From Lysobacterales bacterium (GTDB taxonomy: Bacteria > Pseudomonadota > Gammaproteobacteria > Xanthomonadales > SZUA-36), in contig JABSSV010000113.1 of the NCBI GenBank assembly GCA_013213875.1, positions 1 through 6,155 on the forward strand: 6,155 nucleotides of DNA, in the 5' to 3' direction. A model generated the notes under the pieces. That model was not told the origin of the DNA, did no database searches, and saw nothing but the letters and a program-made list of their open reading frames with translations. This document shows, one piece after another, positions 5,119 to 6,155 of this stretch. The position numbers and the translations under genes were made by a program. Positions within the stretch are counted from its first letter, which is position 1, and every line of letters begins with the position of its first letter.

Positions 5119-5192
5119 TGAGTGTCACATCAATAGACGCCAAACCACAGCCCGGGCGCGCCCACCCCGGTGGCCCGGGCCTGCGGTCATGA
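5118..5192 (+). CDS. 24-codon bridging mini-ORF, candidate translational coupler
   Basis: ATG 5118-5120 overlaps the upstream stop as TGATG. The frame stays open for 24 codons and ends at TGA 5190-5192, which overlaps the barrel gene's ATG as ATGA. The peptide begins MSVTSIDAKPQPG and is rich in Pro, Gly and Arg; no domain is recognised. There is no strong ribosome binding site, only AGAG at 5106-5109. The exact stop/start overlaps at both ends suggest ribosomes could pass from one gene to the next through this frame, with the peptide itself possibly irrelevant. It may also be chance: a random GC-rich frame of this length is not rare. Confidence 0.35.
   Translation: MSVTSIDAKPQPGRAHPGGPGLRS
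5150..5180 (+). promoter_or_regulatory. GC-rich hairpin inside the mini-ORF, just upstream of the barrel gene
   Basis: GCCCGGGC (5150-5157) pairs with GCCCGGGC (5173-5180) as an 8-bp all-GC stem. Its 15-nt loop can form a smaller CAC/GTG helix. It ends 8 nt before ATG 5189 and covers where a ribosome binding site should be. Translation of the mini-ORF would open it. A regulatory role is inferred. Confidence 0.45.
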
Positions 5193-6025
5193 GACTGGCC
5201 AGGCCCATGCTGCTGCTGGGCATGCTGCTCAGCGTCACGGGCCAGGCTCAGGAACCCGCTGCCGGAGACGAGGCAGTGCATCCGCTCCTGAATGCCAGGC
5301 TGCTCATCAGCGGCGGCGGTTTCTGGCCGGAAAAAGAATTTCTGCTCAGCGCCAACGGCAGCGTGCCGGGTGAACCCATCGATTTTGATGAAGCCTTTCT
5401 GTTTGACGATTCAGATGCAACAGGCATGGGCGGGCTGCTCTGGCGCTTCGGCAAGCGCTGGAGCCTGGGCGTTGAGGCCTGGTCTCTGAACACTGCCGGT
5501 GGCGCTGTCCTCAATGAGGACTACACCTGGGAGGACCTCACCTTTCTGGAGGGCACTTTTGCCACCGCAGGCGTTGATCTGAGCGTGGCCCGCATTTTCT
5601 TCGGCCGGCGCATGTGGTCAAGCGCCCGCAGTGAAACGGGCATCGGACTCGGCGTGCACTGGCTGGAGCTGGAAGCGTACATAGAAGGTCGCGTGCGCAC
5701 CACCGCCGGGGATACGGATCGGCAGCGCGGCGCGGCGGATGCGGAGTTCCCCATGCCCAACATCGGTTTCTGGCATCTGCGCTCGCTCACGGATCACTGG
5801 GCGCTCAGTGTCCGCGTTGACTGGCTGGATGTGACCTTTGAGGAGTACCGCGGCAACCTGTGGAACGCCCAGCTGGGGCTGCATTATCAGATCAACCGCC
5901 GTCTGGGTGTTGCGCTCCAGGGCGCCTACTTTGAACTCGACGGCCGCATCCGCGAGAGCGACTGGCGCGGCCAGGCAGAGCTGAAGCAATACGGCCCTCG
6001 TGCCAGCCTATATGTGACTTTTTAG
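5189..6025 (+). CDS. Predicted outer-membrane beta-barrel protein, function unknown
   Basis: 278 residues. The signal peptide has a basic start (R2, R5), a Leu-rich core (7-15) and cleavage at GQA|QE after residue 20. The mature protein alternates polar and hydrophobic residues in strand-like segments rich in Trp, Tyr and Phe and ends with ASLYVTF; a terminal Phe is the usual BAM recognition signal. The motif GEPIDFDEAFLFDD (61-74), followed by an RFGKRWSLGVEAW strand and later EDLTFLEGTFATAGVDLS, resembles a pattern I recall from uncharacterised gammaproteobacterial barrels; this is recall, not a search. The start ATG 5189 has no good ribosome binding site and overlaps the mini-ORF stop, so it probably depends on translation from upstream. 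Barrel and export predictions are fairly secure; a substrate or role cannot be given. Confidence 0.8.
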   Translation: MRLARPMLLLGMLLSVTGQAQEPAAGDEAVHPLLNARLLISGGGFWPEKEFLLSANGSVPGEPIDFDEAFLFDDSDATGMGGLLWRFGKRWSLGVEAWSLNTAGGAVLNEDYTWEDLTFLEGTFATAGVDLSVARIFFGRRMWSSARSETGIGLGVHWLELEAYIEGRVRTTAGDTDRQRGAADAEFPMPNIGFWHLRSLTDHWALSVRVDWLDVTFEEYRGNLWNAQLGLHYQINRRLGVALQGAYFELDGRIRESDWRGQAELKQYGPRASLYVTF

Positions 6026-6037
6026 CTTCAGCCCCTC

Positions 6038-6060
6038 CCCGGCGCATAGGCGCCGGGTTT
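6038..6060 (+). terminator. Probable intrinsic terminator after the barrel gene
   Basis: CCCGGCGC (6038-6045) pairs with GCGCCGGG (6050-6057) around loop ATAG, 12 nt after the stop codon. Only TTT follows, so the T-tract is weak. It lies between convergent genes. GCCGGG (6052-6057) can instead pair with CCCGGC (6065-6070), giving an overlapping alternative hairpin. Confidence 0.6.
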
Positions 6061-6079
6061 GAGGCCCGGCTCACCAGGC

Positions 6080-6155
6080 TCACCGGGGACTTTTCACGGG
6101 CCCCTGCTGCACCGGCACCAGGGTCAGCAGAAAGCCCGCGCCATTGCCGGCCAGG
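6080..6155 (-). CDS. 3' end of a minus-strand gene, truncated by window edge
   Basis: On the minus strand a frame enters from the right edge and ends at TGA (6082-6080), giving 24 residues starting LAGNGAGFLLTLVP. Codon third positions are almost all G or C, as in the neighbouring genes, and the gene would converge on the barrel gene with the hairpin region between them. The GAGFLLTLVP ending resembles the last strand of sensor histidine kinase ATPase domains, but so short a piece cannot settle identity, and it could be a chance frame. Confidence 0.4.
   Translation of the reverse strand, partial: LAGNGAGFLLTLVPVQQGPVKSPR

Noticed and set aside
1..6155. CRISPR array, transposon, prophage, toxin-antitoxin or defence system
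   Set aside because: There are no regularly spaced repeats, transposase or recombinase motifs, or recognisable defence domains on either strand.

Overview
The window looks like chromosomal DNA from a GC-rich, Gram-negative gammaproteobacterium, possibly a marine or aquatic lineage. The clues are a TonB-dependent receptor with an N-terminal carboxypeptidase-regulatory-like domain, a proline tRNA with encoded CCA that closely resembles the enteric proK tRNA, a YaiI/YqxD-family protein, and an outer-membrane barrel protein ending in phenylalanine. The assignment rests on gene content and remembered family patterns, not on a database search.

Layout. Positions 1-887 (minus) hold the N-terminal part of a TonB-dependent receptor that runs off the left edge. 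Positions 888-1238 are a gene-free divergent spacer with two perfect palindromes on the receptor side and a stable-RNA-type promoter on the right. tRNA-Pro(CGG) is at 1239-1315, followed at once by a strong intrinsic terminator. Positions 1356-1646 have no convincing gene but contain a short direct repeat and two adjacent GC-rich stem-loops. Then, all on the plus strand: a secreted Sel1-repeat protein with an internal 24-bp tandem duplication (1647-2147); a YaiI/DUF188 protein (2225-2710) overlapping by ATGA a spermidine-synthase-like SAM-binding protein (2707-3375); a promoter-like site; a secreted DUF1254/DUF1214 protein split by a one-base frameshift near 4240-4246 (3572-5118); a 24-codon mini-ORF that exactly bridges the next gap (5118-5192); and an outer-membrane barrel protein (5189-6025). 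A hairpin terminator follows, and the right edge carries the probable 3' end of a minus-strand gene.

How the genes relate. Two translationally tight groups are visible: yaiI with the SAM-binding protein, and the DUF1254/DUF1214 gene, mini-ORF and barrel gene. The second pairs a predicted periplasmic protein with a predicted outer-membrane protein, but no function can be assigned. The receptor faces away from the rest and is probably regulated separately.

I see no CRISPR array, transposase, phage gene, toxin-antitoxin pair or recognisable defence system. The most unusual items are the mini-ORF/hairpin junction at 5116-5192, the frameshift near 4243, and the in-frame tandem duplication in the Sel1 gene. 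None of these establishes a new biological system.
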